Assembly (NCBI RefSeq): GCF_000757385.1
Contig: NZ_JRHH01000005.1
Location: forward strand, 496,001-560,000
From: Flavobacterium aquatile LMG 4008 = ATCC 11947
Lineage (GTDB): Bacteria > Bacteroidota > Bacteroidia > Flavobacteriales > Flavobacteriaceae
DNA length: 64,000 nucleotides
Direction of reading: 5' to 3'
Shown piece by piece: positions 7,060-15,081 of the stretch. The number at the start of each line of letters is the position of its first letter. Position 1 is the first letter of the stretch. The translations under genes and the position numbers were made by a program. The notes under the pieces were generated by a model. It worked only from the letters and a program-made list of their open reading frames with translations, did not search any database and was not told the origin of the DNA.

Positions 7060-7644
7060 ATGAAAAAAATACTTCTATTATTGAGTGTAATATCACTCTA
7101 TAGTTGTCAAAATCAGGCACAAAATAAAGTTAGTAATCAAGTAACTTCAGTACAACCAATGGAAAAACAAACTATTTATCAGTTTAAAGTTAAAGATTTA
7201 GAAGGAAATGATTTTGATTTTGCTTCGCTAAAAGGAAAGAAAATCCTAGTGGTTAATACGGCATCAAAGTGCGGATTAACACCTCAATACAAACAACTTG
7301 AAGCAATTTATAATCAATACAAAAATCAAAACTTTGTTATTGTAGGTTTTCCAGCTAATAATTTCGGACAACAAGAACCTGGTTCTAATAAAGATATTGC
7401 CGAATTCTGCGAACGCAATTATGGAGTAACATTTCCTATGATGGAAAAAATTTCAGTTAAAGGAACTGATATGAATGCAGTATATCAATTTCTAACACAA
7501 AAAGCTAAAAACGGATTAAAAGACAGTGAAGTAGAATGGAATTTCCAAAAATACTTAATCAATGAAAAAGGTGAATTAGAAAAAGTAGTTGCACCTCAAG
7601 TTTTACCAACCGATGCAGAGATTGTCGACTGGATTAAAAGTTAA
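7060..7644 (+). CDS. Glutathione peroxidase family lipoprotein
   Basis: Thiol peroxidase of the GPx family, reducing hydroperoxides; bacterial Cys forms usually take electrons from thioredoxin rather than glutathione. The ATG at 7060 gives 194 residues with a lipoprotein signal (LYSC, Cys 16), so it should sit in the cell envelope. Catalytic features are visible: NTASKCGLTPQY with peroxidatic C71, FPANNFGQQEPGS containing the conserved Gln, and WNFQKYLI with the conserved Trp. The frame extends upstream to 6994, but that part covers a terminator and is rejected. It follows the globin-like lipoprotein, but the terminator between them suggests separate transcription. Confidence 0.92.
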   Translation: MKKILLLLSVISLYSCQNQAQNKVSNQVTSVQPMEKQTIYQFKVKDLEGNDFDFASLKGKKILVVNTASKCGLTPQYKQLEAIYNQYKNQNFVIVGFPANNFGQQEPGSNKDIAEFCERNYGVTFPMMEKISVKGTDMNAVYQFLTQKAKNGLKDSEVEWNFQKYLINEKGELEKVVAPQVLPTDAEIVDWIKS

Positions 7645-7680
7645 TTTAGAGAATAGGACAAAGAAAAAAGAATATAGAGA

Positions 7681-7718
7681 ATCAGAAAGCATATAAAATT
7701 GTTTTCTGATTTTTTTTA
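7681..7718 (+). terminator. Terminator after the glutathione peroxidase gene
   Basis: ATCAGAAA (7681-7688) pairs with TTTCTGAT (7703-7710), followed by eight T. Confidence 0.8.
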
Positions 7719-7729
7719 TCTTCCAACTT

Positions 7730-8224
7730 CTACAACATCTTCTGCATAATAATACTATGCAACCAACGCTCAAATTTATATCCCGATTCTTTGATATTTC
7801 CAACAATTTCAAATCCATATTTTTTGTGAAAATCAATACTGCTTACATTTTCAGAATCAATTACTCCAATCATGGTATGCAATTTTTGAGCTTTCGCCAA
7901 ATGAATTAACTCTTCTAAAATCATTTTGCCAATTCCTTTTCCAATATGATTTGGATGCGCATAAACCGAATGTTCAACAGTAAATTTATAAGCTTCTCTA
8001 AATCTAAATTCACTATAATATCCAAAACCAACAAGTGTTTCATTTTCAACAGCAACAATAATTGGAAAACCTTTCTTTAGTTTATCATCAAAAATTGCTA
8101 TTTGATTTTCTAAAGTTCGAGGTTCATAATCATACAAAGCAGTAGAATTTAGAATATTATAATTGATTATTTCTAAAATTGCTTGTGTATCTTCAACTTG
8201 ATAAGGTCTGATTTTAATTTCCAT
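7730..8224 (-). CDS. GNAT-family N-acetyltransferase, phosphinothricin acetyltransferase-like
   Basis: 164 residues covering one complete GNAT domain. The acetyl-CoA motif reads HPNHIGKGIGKMILEEL (about residues 96-112), and the family ending NVSSIDFHKKYGFEIVG is present. The opening IRPYQVEDTQAILEIINYNI is typical of the Pat/MnaT branch, whose members acetylate small amines such as methionine sulfoximine or phosphinothricin, but the substrate cannot be fixed from sequence. It is convergent with the peroxidase gene and stands alone. Confidence 0.85.
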   Translation of the reverse strand: MEIKIRPYQVEDTQAILEIINYNILNSTALYDYEPRTLENQIAIFDDKLKKGFPIIVAVENETLVGFGYYSEFRFREAYKFTVEHSVYAHPNHIGKGIGKMILEELIHLAKAQKLHTMIGVIDSENVSSIDFHKKYGFEIVGNIKESGYKFERWLHSIIMQKML

Positions 8225-8248
8225 GGTTCAAAAATAGTATTTTTTTTA

Positions 8249-8330
8249 GCCACAAAGAAATTACTTAATTAACTTAACTTTCTCAGTGGTTTAATTTCTA
8301 CTCAATAAATAACTTTGTAACTTTGTACTA
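8249..8330. repeat. Degenerate CCACAAAG / ACTTTGTAACTTTGT intergenic repeat
   Basis: GCCACAAAG near 8250 and TTTGTAACTTTGTA at 8314-8327 match the style of the element at 28249-28371. I recall sequences of the type CTTTGTGACTTTGTGGC as dispersed intergenic repeats of Flavobacterium. Two overlapping TAACTTTG boxes (8310-8317, 8318-8325) also look like -7 promoter elements and may serve menD. Confidence 0.45.
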
Positions 8331-8382
8331 TATAAAGTAATAAATAATGAGGATGAGATTGCCTCGTGCCTCGCAAAGACAA

Positions 8383-10038
8383 ATGAAATACCCAAAAATA
8401 CCTTTAGCGCAATCTATCATTGAAATTTTTCGCGTTAAAGGAATCCAACATATCGTAATTTCTCCAGGTTCACGAAACGCACCACTTACAATTGGTTTCG
8501 TTAACAATCCAAATTTTACGTGTTATAGTATTGCAGACGAGCGTTGTGCAGCATTTTTTGCACTCGGAATTGCGCAGCAAATCAACAAACCAGTTGCCGT
8601 TGTTTGTACGTCCGGTTCAGCTTTGCTGAATTATTATCCAGCATTTGCCGAAGCATTTTACAGTGAGATTCCATTAATTGTGCTTTCTGCTGATAGACCT
8701 AAAAGTAAAATCGATATTGGTGACGGACAAACGATTCGTCAAGAAAATGTATTTGCAAATCATTCATTATTCAACGCCAATTTAGACGAATTTCCATCCG
8801 ATGAAAATGATTTATTGATTAATGAAGCAATAAATACGGCTTTCGCCAAATGCGGTCCGGTGCACATTAACGCGCCATTTGAAGAACCATTGTATGAAAC
8901 TGTTGAAGAACTTTCGGTAAAGCCAAAAATAGTTTCAGAAGAAATTGTGAATAATCAAATTGAAGATATTTCAAGTTTTGCAAATGATTGGAATACATCC
9001 AAAAAGAAATTAGTTTTAATTGGAGGATTAAATCCGAATGAAATCGAACAAAAATACTTGGATATTTTAGGAAATGATGCTTCAGTTGTAGTTATGACCG
9101 AAGTAACTTCGAATGTACATCATCCTAATTATGTAACCAATATTGACACCATAATTACACCTTTTACAGAGCAAGATTTCCTTGAATTTCAACCCGATAT
9201 TTTGTTGACATTCGGCGGAATGATTGTGTCTAAAAGAATTAAAGCTTTTTTAAGAAAATATCAGCCTACACAACATTGGCACATTGATAAATTGCGAGCT
9301 TATGATACGTATGGTTGTTTGACAAAGCATTTTGAAGTTGCACCAAATAAATTCTTTGAAAGTTTCGTCTTGAAAACAACTTCAACTGAAAGCAATTATC
9401 AAGAAAAGTTATTAAAAATTAAAGGTTTACGTTCTACAAAACATGTAGAATATTTAAGTAAAATTCCGTTTACCGATTTAAAAGCGTTCGATATAGTTTT
9501 ACCTAAATTGAAACCTAACAGTCAATTGCAAATTAGTAATAGTTCGCCAATTCGCTACGCACAATTAATTTCAATAAATTCTACAATTGAAGTATTTTGT
9601 AATCGTGGTACAAGCGGCATTGACGGAAGTACTTCAACAGCAATTGGTGCAGCATCAGCATCCAAAAAACCAACTGTTTTAATAGCAGGCGACATCGGAT
9701 TTTTATATGATAGTAATGGATTATGGAACAATTATATTCCGAAAAATTTTAAAATTATCTTGATGAATAATGGCGGTGGCGGCATTTTTAGAATTCTTCC
9801 TGGTCATGATGAAAGTCCGGTTTTTAATACTTTTTTCGAAACTTCTCATTGTTTAACAGCCGAACATTTAGCTAAAATGTATGGATTCGAATATTTAACA
9901 TCAAGCAAGGAAGCAACTTTAGAAAAAGGATTAGAAGCGATGTTTGCACAAAATGAGAAGCCAGTTTTACTAGAAGTTTTTACGCCAACATTAGAAAACG
10001 ATAAGATATTGTTGCAGTATTTTAGAGAATTGGTTTAG
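8383..10038 (+). CDS. menD: 2-succinyl-5-enolpyruvyl-6-hydroxy-3-cyclohexene-1-carboxylate synthase
   Basis: Thiamine-diphosphate enzyme that joins 2-oxoglutarate to isochorismate in menaquinone synthesis. The 551 residues from the ATG at 8383 fit the family length. An earlier ATG at 8347 adds 12 residues of unlikely sequence. Motifs seen: SPGSRNAPLT near the N-terminus, the conserved ERCAAFFALG, CTSGSA, and the cofactor region GDIGFLYDSNGLWN in the C-terminal third. menB, menA and menC follow at 14.1, 17.2 and 20.3 kb, all on the same strand but separated by other genes. Its stop is immediately followed by the stop of a convergent SET gene. Confidence 0.95.
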   Translation: MKYPKIPLAQSIIEIFRVKGIQHIVISPGSRNAPLTIGFVNNPNFTCYSIADERCAAFFALGIAQQINKPVAVVCTSGSALLNYYPAFAEAFYSEIPLIVLSADRPKSKIDIGDGQTIRQENVFANHSLFNANLDEFPSDENDLLINEAINTAFAKCGPVHINAPFEEPLYETVEELSVKPKIVSEEIVNNQIEDISSFANDWNTSKKKLVLIGGLNPNEIEQKYLDILGNDASVVVMTEVTSNVHHPNYVTNIDTIITPFTEQDFLEFQPDILLTFGGMIVSKRIKAFLRKYQPTQHWHIDKLRAYDTYGCLTKHFEVAPNKFFESFVLKTTSTESNYQEKLLKIKGLRSTKHVEYLSKIPFTDLKAFDIVLPKLKPNSQLQISNSSPIRYAQLISINSTIEVFCNRGTSGIDGSTSTAIGAASASKKPTVLIAGDIGFLYDSNGLWNNYIPKNFKIILMNNGGGGIFRILPGHDESPVFNTFFETSHCLTAEHLAKMYGFEYLTSSKEATLEKGLEAMFAQNEKPVLLEVFTPTLENDKILLQYFRELV

Positions 10039-10464
10039 CTATTTATGTTCTTTCCAATATCGTTTTCCATAATCACAGAAAATTTCTTCATCCGATTTTA
10101 TTTTTCGAATCGCAATTAAACACACATTTTCATTTTCGTCGAGAGTGATTTTGGCATTATTTTTAAATTCTGATTTTGAAAAACCACTGGCATCATTGGC
10201 GTATTTTGCAAAACAATCGGTATTCCTACAATCTAAGATACTACCGTTTAAGAGGTTCATAAAATACTGATTTGCATTCTTTTTTGCTCGAATTTCAGCT
10301 TCAGCATCAGATAAAACTTCTCCTCTAAAAATTGATATTATTTCCTCTTTATAGATGTCAATTGCCGTAAATAATCCTTTACCTGAATTAGGAAGCTGTG
10401 ATATTTTTATATATAAATAATCTTCTTCTTGAGCTTGAATTTTATTTTGGTCGGTTTTGGGCAT
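10039..10464 (-). CDS. SET-domain protein (putative lysine methyltransferase)
   Basis: 141 residues, essentially only a SET domain. It opens with the usual GKGLFTAIDIYKEEII (about 27-42), continues through DCFAKYANDAS, which aligns with the NH-containing AdoMet site of SET proteins (here the His position reads Asp), and ends with the signature DEEIFCDYGKRYW. There are no pre-SET zinc cysteines. Bacterial SET proteins of this size are thought to methylate protein lysines; the substrate here is unknown. It ends flush against menD (stop to stop) and starts behind a possible TATATTTG promoter. Confidence 0.85.
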   Translation of the reverse strand: MPKTDQNKIQAQEEDYLYIKISQLPNSGKGLFTAIDIYKEEIISIFRGEVLSDAEAEIRAKKNANQYFMNLLNGSILDCRNTDCFAKYANDASGFSKSEFKNNAKITLDENENVCLIAIRKIKSDEEIFCDYGKRYWKEHK

Positions 10465-10481
10465 TTGAATATATAATTACT

Positions 10482-10513
10482 CAAATATAATCAATTTCAC
10501 CACAAACCATCAA
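10482..10513 (-). promoter_or_regulatory. Possible promoter of the SET-domain gene
   Basis: On the minus strand TTG (10513-10511), a 21-base spacer and TATATTTG (10489-10482), 17 bases before the start codon. Confidence 0.4.
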
Positions 10514-10575
10514 TTCGTAATTCTTAATTCTCAATTCGTAATTGCTATTTCGTACCTTTGCACAAATTCAAGAAA

Positions 10576-11415
10576 ATGCTTAACATAGGTCAACACAATA
10601 CGCTTACCATTTTGCGCGAAACAAAAGTGGGATTATTTTTAGGAAACGGAAACGAAGTAGATGATGTTCTTTTGCCCAATAAATACGTTCCAAAAGTATT
10701 CGAAATTGGTGAAGAAATTACCGTTTTTGTGTATTTAGATCATGAAGAACGTCCAGTTGCAACAACTTTAGTTCCGTATATTTTCTTGAATGAATTTGCA
10801 CTTTTGCGTGTGAATTACATTAATCAAATTGGTGCTTTTATGGATTGGGGAATGGAAAAAGACATTCTAGTTCCGTTTAAAGAGCAAGCGCGACCAATGG
10901 AAAAAGGAAAACGTTACTTGGTTTACCTTTATATGGACGAAAAAACCAATAGGTTAGTAGCTTCTAGTAAAACCAATCAGTTTCTTGATAATGAAAATAT
11001 TACGGTTGAAAAAGGTGAAGAAGTAGATTTAATTATTTCTCATATTACCGAAATCGGAATCAATGTGATCATCAACCAAAAGCACAAAGGTTTGGTTTAT
11101 AAAGATGAGGTTTACGACGATTCTATCCGAACAGGAGATAAAATGAAAGGTTACATTAAATTGGTTCGTCCCGACGGAAAAATTGATGTTTCACTCAACA
11201 AACAAGGATTTGAAAACATCGAACCCAATTCAGAAATTATCATGAACGAATTGAGAGCAAGCCGTGGTTTCCTCAGATTAAACGATAATTCTAATCCAGA
11301 AGATATTAAAACGGTTTTGAAAATGAGTAAGAAGACATTCAAAAAAGCAATCGGACTTTTGTATAAAGAAAAGTTAATCGAAATTAAAGACGATGGAATT
11401 TATCTAGTTAAATAA
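10576..11415 (+). CDS. CvfB-like S1 RNA-binding protein
   Basis: 279 residues from the ATG at 10576 (MLNIGQHNTLTIL). The sequence consists of S1-like beta-barrel units (for example FEIGEEITVFVYLDHEERPVATT and the S1 stretch ending PDGKIDVSLNKQG) followed by a C-terminal winged-helix region of about 60 residues (SRGFLRLNDNSNPEDIK onward). This order is that of CvfB/YitL proteins, RNA-binding regulators that affect virulence-factor or exoprotein expression in firmicutes. Here the role is inferred from family only. A TACCTTTG -7 box at 10553-10560 lies 15 bases before the start. A TTG-initiated six-residue extension at 10558 overlaps this box and is rejected. Confidence 0.88.
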   Translation: MLNIGQHNTLTILRETKVGLFLGNGNEVDDVLLPNKYVPKVFEIGEEITVFVYLDHEERPVATTLVPYIFLNEFALLRVNYINQIGAFMDWGMEKDILVPFKEQARPMEKGKRYLVYLYMDEKTNRLVASSKTNQFLDNENITVEKGEEVDLIISHITEIGINVIINQKHKGLVYKDEVYDDSIRTGDKMKGYIKLVRPDGKIDVSLNKQGFENIEPNSEIIMNELRASRGFLRLNDNSNPEDIKTVLKMSKKTFKKAIGLLYKEKLIEIKDDGIYLVK

Positions 11416-11434
11416 TACTTTTTTTTAATTTTTT

Positions 11435-11486
11435 TTGCCACAGATTCACAGATTTTAAACTATTTAAATCTGTGAATCTGTGGCAA
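11435..11486. terminator. Perfect 21-bp hairpin, terminator-like dispersed element
   Basis: Left arm 11435-11455 (TTGCCACAGATTCACAGATT plus T) and right arm 11466-11486 are perfectly complementary over 21 bp with a 10-base loop. T runs lie before and after, so it could terminate on either strand. The arm sequence is of a type I recall as dispersed in Flavobacterium genomes. Confidence 0.75.
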
Positions 11487-11532
11487 TTTTGTTAATTTTA
11501 TCTTATCCTTTTTTTGTTTAAATATTTTACGT

Positions 11533-11552
11533 ACATTTGTATATACAAATGT
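11533..11552. promoter_or_regulatory. 20-bp perfect palindrome overlapping a -7 box, possible operator
   Basis: ACATTTGTATATACAAATGT reads identically on both strands. A TACATTTG -7 element (11532-11539) overlaps its left half, and the downstream gene starts eight bases beyond it. This is the layout expected for a dimeric repressor site over a promoter. Confidence 0.5.
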
Positions 11553-11559
11553 TATTAAT

Positions 11560-12438
11560 TTGGAACGAAAATATTTTATAAAAACACTAATAGGAGGAAT
11601 GGCCATGGCATCATTACAACCTTTTTACAATTGGACTCAAGAGTTAAGTGAAGAAGATCAAAAACTTCCAGTTTTATTTATTGGTCACGGTTCGCCAATG
11701 AACGGAATTGAAGACAACGAGTTTTCAAGGACATGGGCAAAATTTGGTAAAGAAATTCCAAAACCTAAAGCAGTTTTAGTAATTTCGGCACATTGGTTAA
11801 CTAATGGAACGCACATTACTGCAATGAATAATCCAAAAACAATTCACGATTTTGGTGGTTTTCCTCAAGCGTTGTTCGATGTTCAATATCCTGCAAAAGG
11901 AGACCTAGAATTGGCAAAATTCACATCCAATTTGATAACTTCTACAAATGTTGGTTTAGACCACGATTGGGGTTTAGATCACGGGACTTGGACAGTTGTG
12001 CGACACATGTATCCAAATGCTGATATTCCTGTCTTGCAATTAAGTATCGATTATAATAAGCCTGCTCAATATCATTATGACTTGGCTAAACAATTGGCAA
12101 CACTTCGCAAAAAAGGAGTTCTAATTATTGGAAGCGGAAATATGGTTCATAATTTAAGAATGGTTGCTTGGGATAAACTTAAAGAACCCGAATATGGCTA
12201 TGATTGGGCAATTGAAATGAACTCTATTTTCAAAGAAAAAATTGGCAACAATGATTTTAAATCATTAATAGAATATGAAAAGTTGAATAAAGCGGCAAAA
12301 CTCGCCATCCCAACTCCAGATCATTATTTTCCTCTTATTTATAGTATTGCTTTACAAGACAACAAAGATGAAATTACTTTCTTTAATGATAAACCAGTTG
12401 GCGGTTCATTGACAATGACTTCATTGAAAATTGGCTAA
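11560..12438 (+). CDS. ygiD: 4,5-DOPA-extradiol-dioxygenase-like protein (LigB superfamily)
   Basis: 292 residues of the YgiD/DODA family, zinc or iron enzymes related to protocatechuate dioxygenase LigB. Metal-site motifs are visible: LFIGHGSPMN (about 44-53), VISAHW, and DHDWGLDHGTWTVVRHMYP. The frame begins at a TTG (11560, MERKYFIKTLIGG); the first in-frame ATG codons (residues 15 and 17) would remove a short hydrophobic stretch. I favour the TTG start because the residues before GGMAMA look conserved in style, but this is uncertain. The physiological substrate is unknown. A 20-bp palindrome lies just upstream and a terminator follows. Confidence 0.88.
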   Translation: MERKYFIKTLIGGMAMASLQPFYNWTQELSEEDQKLPVLFIGHGSPMNGIEDNEFSRTWAKFGKEIPKPKAVLVISAHWLTNGTHITAMNNPKTIHDFGGFPQALFDVQYPAKGDLELAKFTSNLITSTNVGLDHDWGLDHGTWTVVRHMYPNADIPVLQLSIDYNKPAQYHYDLAKQLATLRKKGVLIIGSGNMVHNLRMVAWDKLKEPEYGYDWAIEMNSIFKEKIGNNDFKSLIEYEKLNKAAKLAIPTPDHYFPLIYSIALQDNKDEITFFNDKPVGGSLTMTSLKIG

Positions 12439-12441
12439 TAA

Positions 12442-12470
12442 AAAAAGGTAAGCATTACACTTACCTTTTT
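12442..12470. terminator. Bidirectional terminator
   Basis: AAAAAGGTAAG (12442-12452) pairs with CTTACCTTTTT (12460-12470) across a short loop, lying between convergent genes. Confidence 0.85.
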
Positions 12471-12473
12471 CAA

Positions 12474-12899
12474 TTAAATCACTTCAATCTTCGGATTTAT
12501 TTTTCTAATTTCTTCAATAAATACTTCGCTTTTAATAGGAGAAATAAATAAGTCATCGAATTTATTATAGGTTATTATAAAACCTTTAGTATCTAACGCT
12601 GGCTTCAATGTTACTGGAACATATAAACCCGAATGGCGTTTTATCTTCTGGATTTTTTCAATGTCAATTCTACCTCTAAATGGTCCTGAACGGTACAATA
12701 AAAAATGAGTTTTTATAACATATCTTGTGTCTAATAAAACCCAAACAATAAATGCAATTACCAATGAAAGTATGATAATAGGCATTAATGGTAACTCATT
12801 TTCGGTAATCCCTAAATACAAGACAACGACCATAAATAGTACGATTGCCCATAAAAATAGGACGGTAAATGTGTTTTTTGTTGATAGAAATCGTTTCAT
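12474..12899 (-). CDS. PH-domain membrane protein (YyaB-like, bPH_4)
   Basis: 141 residues: two N-terminal membrane helices (about 10-32 and 36-57) followed by a bacterial PH-like domain with the family core YVIKTHFLLYRSGPFRGRI, IEKIQKIKRHSGLY and FDDLFISPIKSEVFIEEI. The function of this family is unknown. It starts two bases after the C1 peptidase stop on the same strand, so the two are probably co-transcribed. Two further PH-domain membrane proteins of a different subfamily lie at 15.1-17.1 kb. Confidence 0.82.
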   Translation of the reverse strand: MKRFLSTKNTFTVLFLWAIVLFMVVVLYLGITENELPLMPIIILSLVIAFIVWVLLDTRYVIKTHFLLYRSGPFRGRIDIEKIQKIKRHSGLYVPVTLKPALDTKGFIITYNKFDDLFISPIKSEVFIEEIRKINPKIEVI

Positions 12900-12901
12900 T
12901 T

Positions 12902-14011
12902 TTATAATCCTAATTTAGATTTTGTATTTTTAGTTAATCCGTCTTTATGTAATAAAACCGAAATACTTTTTAACTTCATATACGAAACACTCATGTAAAC
13001 AAAACCTTCTTTTCCCGATTTAGTTCCCCAAGAGTTTTTTACTTTGTAATATGTTTTACCCGTTTGATCTTTTACTTTTCCAACAATGTGCATCAAGTGA
13101 TCGTCTGTTGTAGTCAAGTTTTCAAATTCTGCTTGACGGTATTCTGGCGAAATTACTTTTTCTGGTTTGATTTCTGTCAAAATTAATTTGGCATCAGCAT
13201 CGTTTTCTGGAATTACAGCAACGCCATTTTTACCCGAGAAAGTTCCTTCAGAAACATCACAATCTAAAGCAATTGTATATCCATTATCTAATGCATTATC
13301 AATGTTTTGAACGTATTCGTCTAAAGGCAAATTATAAAAAGTTCCGTTCGAAAAATTATCTGGAATGTCTAATAAAAAAGTCTTGTAAAACGGCTCATTT
13401 GTAAAAGACGAAATGGTTACATAATCTGCCGTTTTCAATTTTGTCATTTCCAAGAAACTTTTTGGCGTATATTTTTTTCCTTCGTAAGTAAAGTCAGTTA
13501 CATTTTTACCTAAATATACATCAAGTACTGCATTTACCGCTTCTTTCCATTGTGGAGAAAGTTTTTTACCAGGATTTGCCACATACGTTTTCAACATTGA
13601 TTCTAAAACCGCAGTGAGTTCGGCATGGTTGTGAGCATTGTTATTTCCAGTTAATCCAGAGTAAACACTATTTGGAACCAATCCAAAATCTTCGGCAGAA
13701 TTGATAACATCGTGAGCCAATGCGCCTTCGCCAAATTGCGCTTTTCCTTGACGCATTACATAATTCCAAGCTTTTTTTGGATAGGTATTTCGAACGTTAT
13801 ACATTTCAGATAAATCGATTTTTTTTCCCGTCAAGCGGATGATTTCTGCCTCAAGAAATGACGTTGTTGAAAAACTCCAACAAGTTCCTGTGTTGTCTTG
13901 CGAAATTACTGGATTGGCTTCAATGTCTTTAACCGTTTGAAATTCATAGGTTTGTGCGAAACTTCCAAAACTAATTGCTAATAATGCAATGCTTAAAATA
14001 TTTTTTTTCAT
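12902..14011 (-). CDS. Exported C1-family (papain/bleomycin hydrolase-like) cysteine peptidase
   Basis: 369 residues with a cleavable signal peptide (ends SFGSFAQ). The catalytic Cys is in QDNTGTCWSFST (C44), the His in DDHLMHIVGKV and the Asn in YKVKNSWGTKSG, the three-part signature of aminopeptidase C/bleomycin hydrolase. Unlike cytoplasmic PepC this copy is exported, so it probably degrades peptides in the periplasm or outside. It heads an operon with the PH-domain gene. The upstream region shared with menB (108 bases) shows no strong promoter match. Confidence 0.9.
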   Translation of the reverse strand: MKKNILSIALLAISFGSFAQTYEFQTVKDIEANPVISQDNTGTCWSFSTTSFLEAEIIRLTGKKIDLSEMYNVRNTYPKKAWNYVMRQGKAQFGEGALAHDVINSAEDFGLVPNSVYSGLTGNNNAHNHAELTAVLESMLKTYVANPGKKLSPQWKEAVNAVLDVYLGKNVTDFTYEGKKYTPKSFLEMTKLKTADYVTISSFTNEPFYKTFLLDIPDNFSNGTFYNLPLDEYVQNIDNALDNGYTIALDCDVSEGTFSGKNGVAVIPENDADAKLILTEIKPEKVISPEYRQAEFENLTTTDDHLMHIVGKVKDQTGKTYYKVKNSWGTKSGKEGFVYMSVSYMKLKSISVLLHKDGLTKNTKSKLGL

Positions 14012-14118
14012 AATGAAATAAGAATGGTAATAGTGGTATTATCTAATTTTTGGTTTATTTTTACGCTAAATTAATACAAATTAGTATTCAAATACATTTT
14101 TAACAAAAATAGTTTTCA

Positions 14119-14958
14119 ATGAGTGCAATCAATTGGGTAACCGCAAAAGAATTTGAAGATATAACTTATAAAAAATGCAATGGTGTTGCTAGAATTGCTT
14201 TCAATAGACCAGACGTTCGCAATGCATTTCGACCTAAAACTACAGCCGAATTATTACAAGCTTTTCACGATGCGCAAGAAGATACATCTATAGGTGTCGT
14301 TTTACTTTCTGCTGAAGGTCCAAGTTCTAAAGATGGAGTATATTCGTTTTGTTCTGGTGGTGATCAAAAAGCACGTGGACATCAAGGTTACGTTGGCGAT
14401 GACGGTTATCACAGATTAAATATTTTAGATGTTCAACGACTAATTCGTTTTATGCCAAAAGCAGTAATTTGTGTTGTTCCAGGTTGGGCCGTTGGTGGTG
14501 GACATTCACTTCATGTAGTTTGCGATTTAACTTTGGCAAGTAAAGAACATGCCATTTTTAAACAAACTGATGCTGATGTTACAAGTTTTGATGGCGGATA
14601 TGGATCAGCATATTTAGCTAAAATGGTTGGTCAGAAAAAAGCTAGAGAAATTTTCTTTTTAGGCCGAAATTATTCGGCTCAAGAAGCTTACGAAATGGGA
14701 ATGGTGAATGCTGTAATTCCTCACGATGAATTGGAAGATACAGCTTACGAATGGGCACAAGAAATCTTGGCAAAATCGCCAACATCTATAAAAATGCTAA
14801 AATTTGCTATGAATTTAACCGACGATGGAATGGTTGGTCAACAAGTTTTTGCAGGCGAAGCAACTCGTTTAGCTTATATGACTGATGAAGCTAAAGAAGG
14901 AAGAGATGCTTTTCTTGAAAAACGCAAACCTAATTTTGATAAAAAGTGGTTACCATAA
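14119..14958 (+). CDS. menB: 1,4-dihydroxy-2-naphthoyl-CoA synthase
   Basis: Crotonase-fold enzyme that closes the naphthoquinone ring of menaquinone from o-succinylbenzoyl-CoA. 279 residues, the usual length. Family marks include AFNRPDVRNAFRP, SFCSGGDQKARGHQGY, VPGWAVGGGHSLHVVCDLT and the MenB-specific DVTSFDGGYGSAYLAKMVG, ending with RKPNFDKKWLP. It is the second of four scattered men genes on this strand. Confidence 0.96.
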   Translation: MSAINWVTAKEFEDITYKKCNGVARIAFNRPDVRNAFRPKTTAELLQAFHDAQEDTSIGVVLLSAEGPSSKDGVYSFCSGGDQKARGHQGYVGDDGYHRLNILDVQRLIRFMPKAVICVVPGWAVGGGHSLHVVCDLTLASKEHAIFKQTDADVTSFDGGYGSAYLAKMVGQKKAREIFFLGRNYSAQEAYEMGMVNAVIPHDELEDTAYEWAQEILAKSPTSIKMLKFAMNLTDDGMVGQQVFAGEATRLAYMTDEAKEGRDAFLEKRKPNFDKKWLP

Positions 14959-14993
14959 TTTAGATTTCAGATAGCAAATTTCAGTTTTAACAC

Positions 14994-15020
14994 ACAGTTT
15001 GTCATTCCGTAGGAATCTCA
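14994..15020. repeat. Short dispersed motif of the GTCATTCCG type
   Basis: TTGTCATTCCGTAGGAATCT lies in the menB downstream gap. I recall this motif as a frequent intergenic sequence in Flavobacterium and relatives. Part of it is self-complementary (ATTCC, GGAAT). Confidence 0.4.
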
Positions 15021-15081
15021 ATAGAGAATCAAATAATAATTTGAAACTTGTGGAACCAAAATGTATAACTAATAGTTTACC

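Noticed and set aside
8347..8382. Longer start for menD
   Set aside because: The 12 extra residues (MRMRLPRASQRQ) do not resemble MenD N-termini; the ATG at 8383 gives the usual beginning.
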